Below are positions 17,945 to 27,502 of a DNA stretch of 64,000 nt, piece after piece (position 1 is the first letter of the stretch; the number at the start of each line of letters is the position of its first letter). The DNA is taken from positions 1,121,501-1,185,500 of the forward strand of contig NZ_CP006877.1 in NCBI RefSeq assembly GCF_000816845.1, written 5' to 3'. A program made the translations under genes and the position numbers. The DNA comes from Rhizobium gallicum bv. gallicum R602sp (lineage in GTDB: Bacteria > Pseudomonadota > Alphaproteobacteria > Rhizobiales > Rhizobiaceae). Below the pieces are notes generated by a model that had not been told where the DNA came from, searched no databases, and saw only the letters and a list, made by a program, of their open reading frames with translations.

Positions 17945-18523
17945 TCACGAGAAAGGTACGCGCGGATCCTGCACCAAGTAGAACTCGGTAACCGGCGTGA
18001 CGTCAGTGATAAAAAAGCCAAACGCCGGTCGGTCGAGGGGATCAACCTGGCCACTGGTGAAGCGCAGCCGGTCGAATTTCTCGAAGTGGTTCTCGAAACG
18101 GGCAAACCGGTTGGACGAAATGAGGTCCGGATTGGGGTTGGTCTGATCAAATGACAGACCGTCGTAAAAGTCGCTCGGTTTGCCAAGAATCTCTTGAAGT
18201 TCGAATTCGAACTCGATCCAGGCCAGTCCGCTTTCGTTGAGAGTGACAACGCGCAAGTGGAAGGCGCCCTCGGGAAACCCGTGATGTTGAATCGGCCTTT
18301 CGGCCCTAATCACCAAAGTGACGGGGCTGGCCGAGTTCAGTTCCTCGTTGATTTCGATTGGATCGGCTTTTGTACCTGAGCCTGTAACGGACAGGATGCG
18401 GAAGCCGCCAAGCTCATCGGAGAAGGAATAATCCCCAGCATACCAACGTCCGTCGTCAGCCGGTCCGGCACTGATGAGTGACAGTGTCAGCAACGCAACC
18501 AGGATTCGCATGTGACGCCTCAT
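17945..18523 (-). CDS. Hypothetical exported protein
   Basis: The 192-residue product has a signal peptide (MRRHMRILVALLTLSLISAG). The mature part is acidic and beta-rich (WYAGDYSFSDELGGFRILSV, then FHLRVVTLNESGLAWIEFEF) with no cysteines in the motifs I checked. I do not recognise the family. The ATG at 18523 has an AGAGGA site. It lies 23 bases downstream of the cyclase gene on the same strand, so the two are likely co-transcribed. Confidence 0.7.
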   Translation of the reverse strand: MRRHMRILVALLTLSLISAGPADDGRWYAGDYSFSDELGGFRILSVTGSGTKADPIEINEELNSASPVTLVIRAERPIQHHGFPEGAFHLRVVTLNESGLAWIEFEFELQEILGKPSDFYDGLSFDQTNPNPDLISSNRFARFENHFEKFDRLRFTSGQVDPLDRPAFGFFITDVTPVTEFYLVQDPRVPFS

Positions 18524-18546
18524 CGTGAGTTCCTCTGGAGCGCCGT

Positions 18547-19815
18547 CTATCCGTGCAGCGACCAAGTGACCGAAGTACCGGCGAGAGTTTTCCTCAGATG
18601 CTCGTTCGCCTCCACGCCCGCAGCATCCGCGGCATATTCCGGTTTCAGCCGGTCGAGGAAATACATCGTCATCTTACCCTTGTTTTTCACGTCAAGGGCA
18701 CCTCGCGGGGTGCAGTCGAAATATGATTTTACGTGTTGGTAGGTGCTTTCGGAGATGTTCACCTGGTCTGCTTCGTCCGTGCTCTCCATACGAGCTGCGA
18801 TATTCACCGCGTCGCCCCAGACGTCGTAGGCGAACTTCTTCCGGCCAACGACGCCGGACATCACACTGCCGGTATGCAGGCCAACGCGGAGGTGCCAGGG
18901 CCGCTGCCCGATCGCGACCCAGCGCTGGTTCGACGCCACGACAAAGCGTCGAATCTCGAGAGCAGCAAGGCAGCTGCGGATCGGATGGTCCTTGCGGCCC
19001 TGCATCAGGCCGCCGGCGCACATGTAGGAGTCACCGATCGTCTTGAGCTTCTCCAGCCCATGTCGCGCGACGATGGTATCGAACTCGGAGAAGTACATGT
19101 CGAGGTCATCGACCAACTCCCGAGGGGAGAGTTCAACGGCTGATTTGGTAAAGTCGACGAAGTCCGTAAAAAGGATCGTCGTCGAAGGGTGGTGGCGGGG
19201 CTCGACCGAGCCCCTCTCTGTCAATTCCGCGGCTATCTTAAGTGGGAGGATGTTGAGGAGCAGGCTGTTCGCGCGCTGCTTCTCAGCGGCCAGTTCCTGC
19301 TGGGAGCGCAGCACCTCGGCCATCCTCAGGCGCAGTTCGAGCTGGGCGATGGTCTGGCGCGCGAGGCGACGGATGCCTTCGGCAGCCTCGAAGGCGAGCT
19401 CGCGCGGGGTGAGGTCCAAGATGCAGAGCGTGCCGAGCGCATGGCCGCCTGAATCGATCAGCGGCATGCCTGCATAAAAGCGGAAGAAGGGTTCAGTCGC
19501 AATGAACGGCAGTGCCTTGAAGCGATCGTCGGCGTGGGTGTCGGGAACCACCAGCATGTCGCTACGGCAGAGCGCATAGGCGCAGCAGACGCCGCTGCGG
19601 GGCACTTCTTCGATACCGGGAGGAACTCCGTGACGGGATTTGAGCCAAACCTTGGTGTCGCCGACGATGTTGACCATCGCGATCGGGGCACTGGCAATCA
19701 GGGCGGCGAGATCGGTGAGATCGTCGAATCCGGCTTCCGGGTCTGTGCCGTAAACATCATAAGCCCGTACCGCGGCCAAGCGCTCAGCCTCGTTGTCAGG
19801 TAGAGGGAAGTCCAT
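18547..19815 (-). CDS. GAF domain plus class III adenylate/guanylate cyclase
   Basis: The 422-residue soluble protein has an N-terminal GAF domain (about residues 20-165, including GVCCAYALCRSDMLVVPDTH), a short coiled coil (about 165-200) and a class III catalytic domain (about 210-395). Metal-binding aspartates lie in ILFTDFVDFT and GDSYMCAGG. The purine-specifying lysine (KLKTIGDSYM) and aspartate (YDVWGDAVN) favour ATP, so cAMP is the expected product. N-AAR transition-state residues (VNIAARME) are intact. GAF would gate activity by a small ligand. ATG at 19815 has a GGAGGG site; another lies 5 codons upstream. Confidence 0.88.
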   Translation of the reverse strand: MDFPLPDNEAERLAAVRAYDVYGTDPEAGFDDLTDLAALIASAPIAMVNIVGDTKVWLKSRHGVPPGIEEVPRSGVCCAYALCRSDMLVVPDTHADDRFKALPFIATEPFFRFYAGMPLIDSGGHALGTLCILDLTPRELAFEAAEGIRRLARQTIAQLELRLRMAEVLRSQQELAAEKQRANSLLLNILPLKIAAELTERGSVEPRHHPSTTILFTDFVDFTKSAVELSPRELVDDLDMYFSEFDTIVARHGLEKLKTIGDSYMCAGGLMQGRKDHPIRSCLAALEIRRFVVASNQRWVAIGQRPWHLRVGLHTGSVMSGVVGRKKFAYDVWGDAVNIAARMESTDEADQVNISESTYQHVKSYFDCTPRGALDVKNKGKMTMYFLDRLKPEYAADAAGVEANEHLRKTLAGTSVTWSLHG

Positions 19816-20219
19816 GCCGGCGCCCTCCATCGTGCGAAGCCAAAATGGCCCGCCCGTTCAGATCGGGCGCGCGCGGCTCGGCTTTTGTCGATCATCGGTT
19901 CGGTCTTGTTCTCGGGCCCTGCCGTGGCGAAGCAGCTCACGCCGCCCATTCCACACCTACTGCCACCCAAAACTTACTCTCGCTATCTCACTTAATCAAT
20001 GAGGCCGGCTGCTATCCAGAGAAGCTGGGCGCCTTCGATCGCGATCAAGTTAGGTTGGGAGCAATCATGCGCGTCTCGCCGCTTCCTGCAAGCGGGGCAA
20101 GCTCGATCCACATTCGTTCCAAGTGTCTGCTTCCTGCGCAGGCGGACGGTGCGCCAGCGCCAACTATGGGCCGAGTTCGGCCGCTAGACCGCCTTTCGCC
20201 TTGCCCGACCGTCATTTCA

Positions 20220-20244
20220 GGAACATTAGCTCACTGTCCTCGTT
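20220..20244 (+). promoter_or_regulatory. EcfG (RpoE2)-type general stress promoter
   Basis: GGAAC (20220-20224), 16 bases, then CGTT (20241-20244) fits the alpha-proteobacterial EcfG consensus GGAAC-N16/17-cGTT. It lies 34 bases before the catalase ATG. In Sinorhizobium the equivalent sigma factor controls a catalase gene, so the match fits known biology. The rest of the roughly 460-base gap upstream holds nothing else I recognise. Confidence 0.6.
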
Positions 20245-20278
20245 TGGCGTCTATCACCCCAAGATGAGGGACGTAATC

Positions 20279-22372
20279 ATGTCCGACAACCCGTTCGACA
20301 CCAGCCGCGGCAATGGCGGCGAGACGCATCAGCATATTCCGGAAAAGGGCCCCCACGAGGGCCTCGATCATCTGACGACTAATCAGGGCATCCGCATTTC
20401 CGACAATCAGAACAGCCTGCGCTCCGGTGAGCGCGGCCCGACGCTGCTCGAGGATTTCGTGCTGCGCGAGAAGATCTTCCATTTCGATCACGAGCGCATT
20501 CCGGAGCGGATCGTGCATGCCCGTGGTTCGGCAGCGCACGGCTATTTCGAGCTGACGGAAAGCCTTTCCGGCATCACCAAGGCCGATCTCTTCCAGCGCA
20601 AGGGCGAGAAGACGCCGGTCTTCGTGCGCTTCTCGACGGTCGCCGGCGGCGCCGGTTCGGTCGACACCCCGCGCGACGTGCGCGGCTTTGCGGTCAAGTT
20701 CTATACGCAGGAAGGCAATTGGGATCTGGTCGGCAACAACATCCCGGTCTTCTTCATTCAGGATGCCATCAAGTTTCCCGATCTCGTCCATGCGGTGAAG
20801 ATGGAGGCTGACCGCGCCTATCCGCAGGCCGCCAGCGCCCACGACACTTTTTGGGACTGGGCGTCCCTGATGCCCGAAAGCACCCATATGCTGATGTGGG
20901 CGATGTCCGACCGCGCCATCCCGCGCTCTTTCCGGATGATGCAGGGCTTCGGCGTCCACACGTTCCGCTTCGTGGACGCTGAGGGCAAATCGACTTTCGT
21001 GAAGTTTCACTGGAAGCCTAAGCTCGGCCTCCAATCGACCGTCTGGGACGAGGCGCTGAAGCTGCAGGCGGCCGATAACGATTTCCATCGCCGTGATCTT
21101 CACGAGGCGATCGAAGCCGGAAACTTCCCGGAATGGGAACTCGGCCTGCAGCTTTTTGACGAGGACTTTGCCAGCAAGCAACCTTACGACGTGCTCGATG
21201 CCACCAAAATCATTCCGGAAGAAGTGCTGCCGCTGAAAATCGTCGGCCGCCTCGTGCTGGACCGCAACCCGGACAATTTCTTTGCCGAAACCGAGCAGGT
21301 CGCCTATTGCCCCGCCAATATCGTGCCCGGCATCGATTTCACCAATGACCCGCTGCTGCAGGGACGCCTCTTTAGCTATCTCGATACGCAGAAATCGCGC
21401 CTCGGCACCGCTAACTTCCACCAGCTGCCGATCAACGCGCCGAAATGCCCGGTCATGAACTTCCAGCGTGACGGGCAGATGCAGATGAACGTGCCGACGG
21501 GTCGAGCCAATTACGAGCCGAACAGCCTTGGCGTGCATGGCGAGGGAGGCGGGCCGCGCGAATGTCCCGTCACCGGCTTCCCGACATTCAGCGCCGCGTC
21601 CGGAAAAGAGGAGCAGGGCGACAAGCTGCGCATCCGCGCCGAGCTCTTTGCCGACCACTACAGCCAGGCGCGGCTGTTCTGGAAGTCGCAGACGCACTCG
21701 GAACAGGCCCATATCGCCTCGTCCTTCGTCTTCGAGCTTTCCAAGGTCGGCCTGAAGCAGGTGCCACCACGCATGGTCGGCAACCTGCTGAACGTCGATC
21801 CGGAGCTTGCCAAACGGGTCGCCGAAGGCCTCGGCATCGATCTCCCGCAGAAGAACCCGGCCGCCCGCGAGCCGATCGACATGCCCCCGTCGCCGGCACT
21901 CTCGATCCAGAAAAACATGAAGCAGACGATCGAGGGCCGCAAGATCGGCATCCTGATCGCCGACGGCAGTGACGCTCACGCCCTGCAATCCCTGGTGAAC
22001 TCGATCGAGGATGCGAATGCCACGGCTTTCGTCGTTGCGCCGAAGGTCGGGAAGGCGAGGCTTTCGGACGGCAGCACGATCAAGGCGGATGGCCAACTCG
22101 CCGGTTCCCCGTCGCAGATATTCGATGCAGTCGCGGTTCTCCTGTCCGGGGAGGGCACCGGGATACTGCTGAAGGAAGGTGCCGCCGTGCAATGGGTGAT
22201 GAATGCCTTCGTGCATCTGAAGGCGATCGGCCACACGCCGGAAGCCTTGCCCCTGCTTCACAAGGCCGGCGTCGAACCCGACGAAGGTGTCGTCGCATTG
22301 GACGGCGCTTTCTTCGAGGCCGCCGCCAAACGCTACTGGTACCGCGAGCCGAATGTGCGCATGCTAGCATAG
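20279..22372 (+). CDS. katE: Large-subunit monofunctional catalase (KatE/KatC type)
   Basis: The 697-residue clade II catalase dismutates hydrogen peroxide. It has the catalytic His80 (RIVHARGS), the conserved asparagine ([12 protein letters not shown]), the proximal haem tyrosine region ([14 protein letters not shown]) and, from about residue 560, the extra flavodoxin/DJ-1-like domain ([20 protein letters not shown]) found only in large-subunit catalases. The ATG at 20279 has a GAGGGA site; upstream in-frame starts lack one. A stress-type promoter precedes it. Rhizobial homologues are also called katC. Confidence 0.93.
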   Translation: MSDNPFDTSRGNGGETHQHIPEKGPHEGLDHLTTNQGIRISDNQNSLRSGERGPTLLEDFVLREKIFHFDHERIPERIVHARGSAAHGYFELTESLSGITKADLFQRKGEKTPVFVRFSTVAGGAGSVDTPRDVRGFAVKFYTQEGNWDLVGNNIPVFFIQDAIKFPDLVHAVKMEADRAYPQAASAHDTFWDWASLMPESTHMLMWAMSDRAIPRSFRMMQGFGVHTFRFVDAEGKSTFVKFHWKPKLGLQSTVWDEALKLQAADNDFHRRDLHEAIEAGNFPEWELGLQLFDEDFASKQPYDVLDATKIIPEEVLPLKIVGRLVLDRNPDNFFAETEQVAYCPANIVPGIDFTNDPLLQGRLFSYLDTQKSRLGTANFHQLPINAPKCPVMNFQRDGQMQMNVPTGRANYEPNSLGVHGEGGGPRECPVTGFPTFSAASGKEEQGDKLRIRAELFADHYSQARLFWKSQTHSEQAHIASSFVFELSKVGLKQVPPRMVGNLLNVDPELAKRVAEGLGIDLPQKNPAAREPIDMPPSPALSIQKNMKQTIEGRKIGILIADGSDAHALQSLVNSIEDANATAFVVAPKVGKARLSDGSTIKADGQLAGSPSQIFDAVAVLLSGEGTGILLKEGAAVQWVMNAFVHLKAIGHTPEALPLLHKAGVEPDEGVVALDGAFFEAAAKRYWYREPNVRMLA

Positions 22373-22433
22373 ATGTGTCGCGCCGCGGAGCGCTTCCTGC
22401 CCGTGGACAAGTGCCGGGAGGCCACGTCAAATC

Positions 22434-22475
22434 ACCTTCTTCCCAGGGGAGAAGGTGCCCGAAGGGCGGATGAGC
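22434..22475. repeat. CTTCTTCCC/GGGAGAAGG inverted repeat
   Basis: ACCTTCT...GGGGAGAAGGT forms a hairpin (22434-22456) followed by GCCCGAAGGGCGGATGAG. Similar sequence occurs near 5901 and 62790. It lies between the converging catalase and MFS genes and may also terminate transcription. Confidence 0.45.
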
Positions 22476-22524
22476 GGCGCTCCCTCGCGCTTTGCGGTAG
22501 GCGACGCACAAGCAGCCAATGGAG

Positions 22525-23754
22525 CTAGCTCGTTTTCTCCCTCGGCCGCACCATCCACGCATAGGCAGCACCCGCCAACAGCAGCACGCAGGTGCCGAGA
22601 AAGACCGCTCGCATGCCGATATGCCCGCCCACGAAGCCGCCGAGCACGGGGCCAGCGACCTGACCGACGTATTGCGTCGAGATGGAGTAGCCGAGTATGC
22701 TGCCTGCGGCACTGTCCGGCACGCTGTGGCGGATGACGGCGGTGATGCAGGGCAACAGCCCGCCGAGCGCAATTCCCATCAGGAAGCGCAGCGCGATCAG
22801 CTGCCACGAATTGGTGACGAAGGCCTGCGGGATCAGGAGCAGCGCCGCAACAGCAAGCGCACCCGCAATCACCGGCCAATGCCCGATCCTGTCGGCGAGC
22901 TTGCCGAGGCGCGACGCCGAAAGGATGCTGCCGAGTGCTGTCGCCGACATGACGATGCCGGCGGTCATCGTTACGCGTCCCTGATCTTCGACCAGTTGCG
23001 CCACGTAGACGGTTATGATCGGTTCGATCGACATGTTGGCGAGCATCAGAAGTAGGCCGGTCGCCAGCATCGCGACCACCGGGCCCTTGTCCGGTATCGC
23101 TGGCCAGCCGCCGCTTGCCTTCGCCGCTTGTCTGCGGGCGGGGGACTTCTCCTCCTTGAGCAGGAAGGTGGTCGCCAGGAAGGCGAGGAAGATGACGCCG
23201 CCTGCCGCCAGGAACGTGCCGCGGATGCCGATGATGGGCGGCAGCGCCCCGCCGATCAGCGGTCCGACGAGATTGCCCGCCATGATGCCCGACGACAGCA
23301 CGCCGAGTGCCCAGGCCGAGCGGTCTTTCGGCGTCTGCGTCGCGACCAGCACCATGGAGCCCGAGGCGTAGCCGCCTGCAAGTCCTACGAAAAGCCGGAG
23401 CGCCACCAGCTGCCAGACGTTCTCCGCCATGCCCATCAGCGAGATTGCGATCGTCATGCCGAGGCTGGCGCGCACCAGCATCAGCTTTCGCCCGTAGATA
23501 TCGCCGAGCCGGCCCCAGAGCGGCGCGACGAGCGCGGCGGCAAAGAAGGTCGCGCCATAGGCGATGCCCGACCACTGCACGGTTGCGGCATGCTCGCTGA
23601 CGCCGAGTTCCGCGACATAGAGCGGCAGGAAGGGGAGCAGCAGCGTCATTGCCACGATGGTGGTGAAGGACCCGGTCAGCGAAATCGCGAGGTTTCGTTT
23701 CCAGTAGGCGGACCCGGCCGCCGCATCTGCCGCGTCCATCTGCGTCTCTGTCAT
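22525..23754 (-). CDS. MFS transporter (drug:H+ antiporter-like)
   Basis: The 409-residue inner-membrane protein has about 12 hydrophobic helices in two halves. The MFS motif A between helices 2 and 3 is PLWGRLGDIYGRKLMLVRA and a degenerate copy in the second half reads SRLGKLADRIG. Helix 5 carries GPLIGGALPPIIGIRG, the motif C of antiporters, so export is more likely than import. The closest remembered relatives are MdtG-like pumps. The substrate is unknown. It is a single-gene unit with a weak ribosome-binding site. Confidence 0.85.
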   Translation of the reverse strand: MTETQMDAADAAAGSAYWKRNLAISLTGSFTTIVAMTLLLPFLPLYVAELGVSEHAATVQWSGIAYGATFFAAALVAPLWGRLGDIYGRKLMLVRASLGMTIAISLMGMAENVWQLVALRLFVGLAGGYASGSMVLVATQTPKDRSAWALGVLSSGIMAGNLVGPLIGGALPPIIGIRGTFLAAGGVIFLAFLATTFLLKEEKSPARRQAAKASGGWPAIPDKGPVVAMLATGLLLMLANMSIEPIITVYVAQLVEDQGRVTMTAGIVMSATALGSILSASRLGKLADRIGHWPVIAGALAVAALLLIPQAFVTNSWQLIALRFLMGIALGGLLPCITAVIRHSVPDSAAGSILGYSISTQYVGQVAGPVLGGFVGGHIGMRAVFLGTCVLLLAGAAYAWMVRPREKTS

Positions 23755-23921
23755 GTCGAAATCTCTATGGGTACCGGTTTGGAAGAAGCGGAAACTTACG
23801 CCCCGCCGGCTCCGGTGCCAAGGACGGATCGGGCTTGAACCGTCCGGCAGTTTGCGTTTTGCCCTACTTGTTGCTATAAACTGATTGCAATATGAAACCG
23901 GATGTCAAAAGGAGAGCGGCA

Positions 23922-24263
23922 GTGACCGCAGCGACCCGCGAAGACACCGTCCGGGGCCTTTACAAAGCCTATGTCGAAGGTCGTAAGGGTATCGTCGACG
24001 GCACGCTGAGCGAGGATTTCACCTTCTCGAGCCCGCGTGACGATCATATCGACCGCAACGCCTATTTCGACCGCTGCTGGCCGGAACCGCCGTTCGTTCG
24101 GGGCATCGAGATCGAATTCCTGGCGATCGACGGCGATGAGGCCGTCGTGCGCTACCGCGCCGAAAAAGCTGACGGCACCGCCTTCCGTAACATGGAGGCG
24201 CTGCGCTTCAAGGACGGCAAGCTTGTGTCGGTGGAGGTCTATTTCGGGCGTGAGGTTGTCTGA
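23922..24263 (+). CDS. SnoaL-like / NTF2-fold protein
   Basis: The 113-residue cytosolic protein resembles the NTF2/SnoaL-like cone fold: TREDTVRGLYKAYVEGRKGI, DFTFSSPRDDHIDR, then FVRGIEIEFLAIDGDEAVVR and a final KLVSVEVYFGREV. Many such proteins are small enzymes or ligand binders of unknown substrate. I chose the GTG at 23922 because it has AAGGAG upstream; an ATG at 23892 has none. It is monocistronic. Confidence 0.75.
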   Translation: MTAATREDTVRGLYKAYVEGRKGIVDGTLSEDFTFSSPRDDHIDRNAYFDRCWPEPPFVRGIEIEFLAIDGDEAVVRYRAEKADGTAFRNMEALRFKDGKLVSVEVYFGREVV

Positions 24264-24607
24264 CCGCATTGCCTTGGTCAAGGTGGGCTGGGCAGTCGGC
24301 AGCCTCGCCCGTGTTGCAGAACAGGCAACGCGGCGTTGATCGGCCCTCAGCAGCAGTGTGTCTTCAGAGCTCTCCTGTGCCGGGAGCGGGTTGTATCCGC
24401 GCTCGCAAGATATAGCCGTGACAATCAACACCGCCTCAATGGTAGCGTCGCGTTGTCAGCCCGAGCCAGGCGCCAACCGAGCGCAAAGTTCGGTAGTTTT
24501 CTAGCATTGATCGAGGCTTATTTCCGCAACAGCGACCCATAGATCTCAGGGCCTGCGCCAAATCGGAGGTGCCGACCATCGTGTCGTTGATCATGCGCCA
24601 TTCGTCC
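24264..24607. other. Gap without recognisable gene
   Basis: About 340 bases between the NTF2-like gene and the converging TauE gene. No convincing ORF, tRNA or terminator was seen. A short minus-strand frame (EWRMINDTMVGTSDLAQAL) is open near 24600 but has no start, and I cannot assign it. Confidence 0.4.
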
Positions 24608-25339
24608 CTAGAAAAACCGGATCGCCGACGTCGAGATGATGACGAGCGAGACGGCGATCATCAAGGGCCTTACCGGCAGGCGCTTGACGAGCATCGCGCC
24701 GAGCGGCGCGGCGATCACGCCGCCAACGATGAGGCCGACAGCCGAACGCAGTTCCGACCAGCCGAGCGTCAGAACGAAGGTAAGCGAGATGGTGAGCGTC
24801 ACCGCGAATTCCGTAAGGCTGGTAGAGCCGATTACCTTCTTCGGATCGTGCCCGCGACTGACCAGCGTGCTGGTGACGATAGGCCCCCAACCACCGCCGC
24901 CGATCGCATCGAGCACGCCGCCGCATAGTCCGGCCGGCGGCACGATCCAGTCCTTGACGTCGCGCGGCCAGTGCGGCTGGAATGCCTTGAAGAGGATGAC
25001 GAGGCCGATGGCGATCAGATAGGCCGAAACGAAGGGCTCGATCGCCTTGCCTTCGACATTGGCGAGGATATAGGCTCCGACCGCCCCGCCGATCATCCCT
25101 GCCGGCGCCAGACGCGCCACGAGTTTCCAGTCGACATTGCGGTGATAGACATGCGATGCGCCTGATGCTGCAGTCGTGAAAATCTCCGCCACATGTGTCA
25201 TCGCACTGGCATTTGCGACCGGCACGCCAAGCGCCAGCAGGCTCGTCGTCGAAAGCACCCCGAACGCCATGCCGAGCGCGCCATCGACGATTTGCGCGCA
25301 GAAACCGACCAGCACGAAAAAGAAGAAATCAAGCGTCAT
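24608..25339 (-). CDS. TauE/SafE-family membrane transporter (sulfite exporter-like)
   Basis: The 243-residue inner-membrane protein has about eight hydrophobic helices and the two-fold motif typical of the family (GFCAQIVDGALGMAFGVLST in the first half, GLCGGVLDAIGGGGWGPIVT in the second). Family members export or import small organosulfur or sulfonate-derived anions; the substrate here is unknown. The ATG at 25339 has a GGGGAG site 4 bases away. No sulfonate-degrading genes adjoin it. Confidence 0.85.
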   Translation of the reverse strand: MTLDFFFFVLVGFCAQIVDGALGMAFGVLSTTSLLALGVPVANASAMTHVAEIFTTAASGASHVYHRNVDWKLVARLAPAGMIGGAVGAYILANVEGKAIEPFVSAYLIAIGLVILFKAFQPHWPRDVKDWIVPPAGLCGGVLDAIGGGGWGPIVTSTLVSRGHDPKKVIGSTSLTEFAVTLTISLTFVLTLGWSELRSAVGLIVGGVIAAPLGAMLVKRLPVRPLMIAVSLVIISTSAIRFF

Positions 25340-25461
25340 TGAACTCCCCGAACTGGCGGCTTCGCAAGGGAACACGCAAAAGGCGAGAAAAGTTCCTTTC
25401 GCAATGTCCGGCAATCGCTTGCTTCAGGCGCCAAGTTTCGCGCGATAACGCCTTTGGAGCA

Positions 25462-25850
25462 ATGGAAGAATCGTATGTGGCTGAAGCGGTCGAAGCGTTC
25501 ATCAAACGCTGGCAGGGCCAAAAAGGCGGCCCGTAAAGACCGCTCTTCCTGACGGATCTTTGCGGTCCTGGGCCTGCACGGCGATCCCGCCTCCACGGCC
25601 ACCGAAGCAACGTCTACGTCTTCGAAAGGGTCATGCGCGAAACGGCCAAGAGGGCTCGGTCTTCCGTAAGAGCATCGATCTTTACAAGCGCAACTGCTTC
25701 ATTCTCGAAGCCAAAAGGAAGCTCGCCGGCCGGCAGGATGCGCCGACGCTGCCGCGGCATCGCTTGAGGTTTCTGCCGCAGTCGAAAAAGCACTTGGGAC
25801 GAGGGCAGGCAGCATTGGCTGCAGCTAACTGACGACGTGATTGATCCCCG
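25462..25850 (+). pseudogene. Decayed N-terminus of an MmeI-like (type IIG) DNA methyltransferase
   Basis: Fragments in different frames follow the order expected in class I DNA methyltransferases of the MmeI type: VEAFIKRWQGQKGG (25489-25530), FLTDLC then VLGLHGDPASTATE (about 25545-25605), NVYVFERVMRETAK (25608-25649) and SIDLYKRNCFILEAK (about 25671-25712). The first piece ends in a stop at 25536, and at least two frame changes separate the rest. Nothing of the methylase catalytic region remains nearby. It is a relic of a restriction-modification gene. The AT-richer stretch from 25850 to 26092 holds nothing else I recognise. Confidence 0.6.
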
Positions 25851-26092
25851 TCGCGTTGATTGCGGGTTCATGCCCGAGGATTTCACCAGACCAAAGCTGC
25901 AATAGCTGCAGAAACGAGAAGGAAGAGGCTCTCTTTCACGCCGCGAGATGAGTTGCCTTGGCGCATGGATTCAACGTTGTGGCATTTTGCTACAATATTT
26001 TGCGCTTAACCATACCGCTTAGGCTTTCGTTCATCCTCCGGCATCAGTTTGCGCCCCGGTGGCTGGGAACCAACCATTGAGGATCGGAAGCT

Positions 26093-26242
26093 ATGACCCA
26101 TGCACTCGTGCTTTTCTCGGCCGTAACCGCGATCGTCGTATCGATATCGGCGATCGGCAGTCAGCCGGCGCCGAACAATTCGAAATGGCCGGAAATCCAT
26201 CCGGCGAAGACCTCGCGTGTTCTTTCAGCGCCTGAGCGTTGA
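26093..26242 (+). CDS. Small hypothetical membrane/exported protein (49 aa)
   Basis: The ATG at 26093 follows GAGGA and GGAAG, and 49 codons end in TGA. Residues 4-22 (ALVLFSAVTAIVVSISAIG) form one hydrophobic helix or signal anchor; the rest is a short polar tail with no recognised motif. It lies 74 bases upstream of another small exported protein on the same strand. Confidence 0.5.
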   Translation: MTHALVLFSAVTAIVVSISAIGSQPAPNNSKWPEIHPAKTSRVLSAPER

Positions 26243-26316
26243 TGAACGGCCAGTTCATTATCGGTTCAGGACCGCACGGCTAAATCTCGCTTCGGCTGGA
26301 TTTATGGAGACTCGCA

Positions 26317-26637
26317 ATGAAGATTATCTCGCTGGCAGCAGCGCTCGTTATCGGAGGCCTTTCGGCAGTTTCCGCCGAAGCGATGCCGATGGCGCCGGCG
26401 CGTGCCGATACCGCCGCCCCGTCTGCGATCACGAAAGTCGATTATGCCTGCGGGCCCGGATGGCGCCTGAACCGCTGGGGCGAATGCCGCCCGCGCTTCC
26501 ACCGTCCGCCGCCGCCGCGCTACTGGCATCGCCCGTCGCCACGTTGGGGCTGGGGCTGGGAGCGTCCGCGCCATCGACGCGACCGCGACTGGGGCCGCTA
26601 CGACCGTTATGACCGCTACGAGCGCAGCAGCTTTTGA
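26317..26637 (+). CDS. GCG_CRPN prefix-to-repeats domain protein
   Basis: The 106-residue product has a signal peptide (MKIISLAAALVIGGLSAVSA) and the short conserved CGPGWRLNRWGECRPRF motif that names the GCG_CRPN family. A Pro/Arg/Trp/Tyr-rich low-complexity tail follows (RPPPPRYWHRPSPRW, then RYDRYDRYER). Such rhizobial proteins are probably periplasmic or surface located; function is unknown. A clear terminator follows. Confidence 0.75.
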   Translation: MKIISLAAALVIGGLSAVSAEAMPMAPARADTAAPSAITKVDYACGPGWRLNRWGECRPRFHRPPPPRYWHRPSPRWGWGWERPRHRRDRDWGRYDRYDRYERSSF

Positions 26638-26671
26638 GCGGCGCAGCGATCGGTAAACGCTGAGATTGACG

Positions 26672-26705
26672 AAGCCGGGACGAAATGTCGCCCCGGCTTT
26701 ATTTT
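26672..26705. terminator. Bidirectional terminator
   Basis: AAGCCGGGACGA and TCGCCCCGGCTT form a 12-bp stem with one mismatch, followed by TATTTT on the plus strand. It separates the GCG_CRPN gene from the converging COG3904-like gene, overlapping the latter's stop. Confidence 0.75.
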
Positions 26706-27502
26706 GCTTTCCGGGTTGCCACCTTCTCCGGCGTCGTCGCCAGCGCGAATTTCGCGATTTCCTCCTGCGTCAGATAGTAGAGCCGGTCGGGTGGCGTCTC
26801 CATCGCATGCAGCCAGAGGCCGGGCTTGATGCCCATGTCGCCGAGATGGCGGGTGACGCCGGCCGTTGTGCGCTGCGCCTCCGACATTGCGCGCTCCGGC
26901 GAAAGCTTCTCCTTCGAGCCGTTGAAGACCTGATGTACGCCGATGACGGCGCCATCCTCGGCCTCGCGGGTCACGCCGCCGGCCATGATGATCGGGCAGG
27001 AGGAAGCGCAGAGCGCGCCGCTTGCCACCCTGGTGCCGATCTTCCGTTCGCGAATGAGCTTCGACATCGCCAGCGCATCGCCGACGGCGCCGCCCGGCGA
27101 ATCCAAAGAAACGGTCTTCACATATTCGCCGCGCGCCGCAATCTCTTGTTCGAAGCGGGCGGCAGCGCCGAGCTCGATTGCCCCCTGCGCCAGAAGTACA
27201 CCGCCCGGCTGTAGCTCGAAACGGATCGGCTGCTTGAGCAGCTCGATGCTGGTCGTGATCTCGGAAGGTGGCGCCTGCGGTCCACCCTCCGTCAGCGCCG
27301 GCGGCAGCACCGGCATGGTCTCCGGCTGTGCCGGATCGAAGCCCGGCAGCTTGGCGTTGGCGGCGCTGATCTCGCGCCAGTCGATGACCGCAAGCACGAT
27401 CGAAGCGGCCAACAGCGCGTGGAAGGCGTGCCGTACCAGCGTGCCGTCCTCTGTGGAAAGCACATAATCCTTCAGCCGCTGCCCTGCCGTTTCCAGCCTC
27501 AT
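26699..27502 (-). CDS. ClpP/crotonase-fold periplasmic protein (COG3904-like)
   Basis: The 267-residue protein has one N-terminal membrane anchor (about residues 26-42) and a large domain outside the cytoplasm. SLDSPGGAVGDALAMSKLI and ASGALCASSCPIIMAGG resemble the oxyanion and nucleophile regions of ClpP/SppA-like serine proteases, with the serine in CASSC the candidate nucleophile. COG3904-like proteins have this form; their activity is unproven. Its start overlaps the stop of the upstream membrane protein by 4 bases, so the two probably act together. Confidence 0.7.
   Translation of the reverse strand: MRLETAGQRLKDYVLSTEDGTLVRHAFHALLAASIVLAVIDWREISAANAKLPGFDPAQPETMPVLPPALTEGGPQAPPSEITTSIELLKQPIRFELQPGGVLLAQGAIELGAAARFEQEIAARGEYVKTVSLDSPGGAVGDALAMSKLIRERKIGTRVASGALCASSCPIIMAGGVTREAEDGAVIGVHQVFNGSKEKLSPERAMSEAQRTTAGVTRHLGDMGIKPGLWLHAMETPPDRLYYLTQEEIAKFALATTPEKVATRKAK

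Noticed and set aside
20231..22261. 676-codon open frame antisense to the catalase gene
   Set aside because: High-GC coding produces long antisense frames; the plus strand encodes a complete catalase with all motifs.
24264..24607. Possible small RNA or gene fragment
   Set aside because: No promoter-terminator pair or convincing coding frame could be seen.
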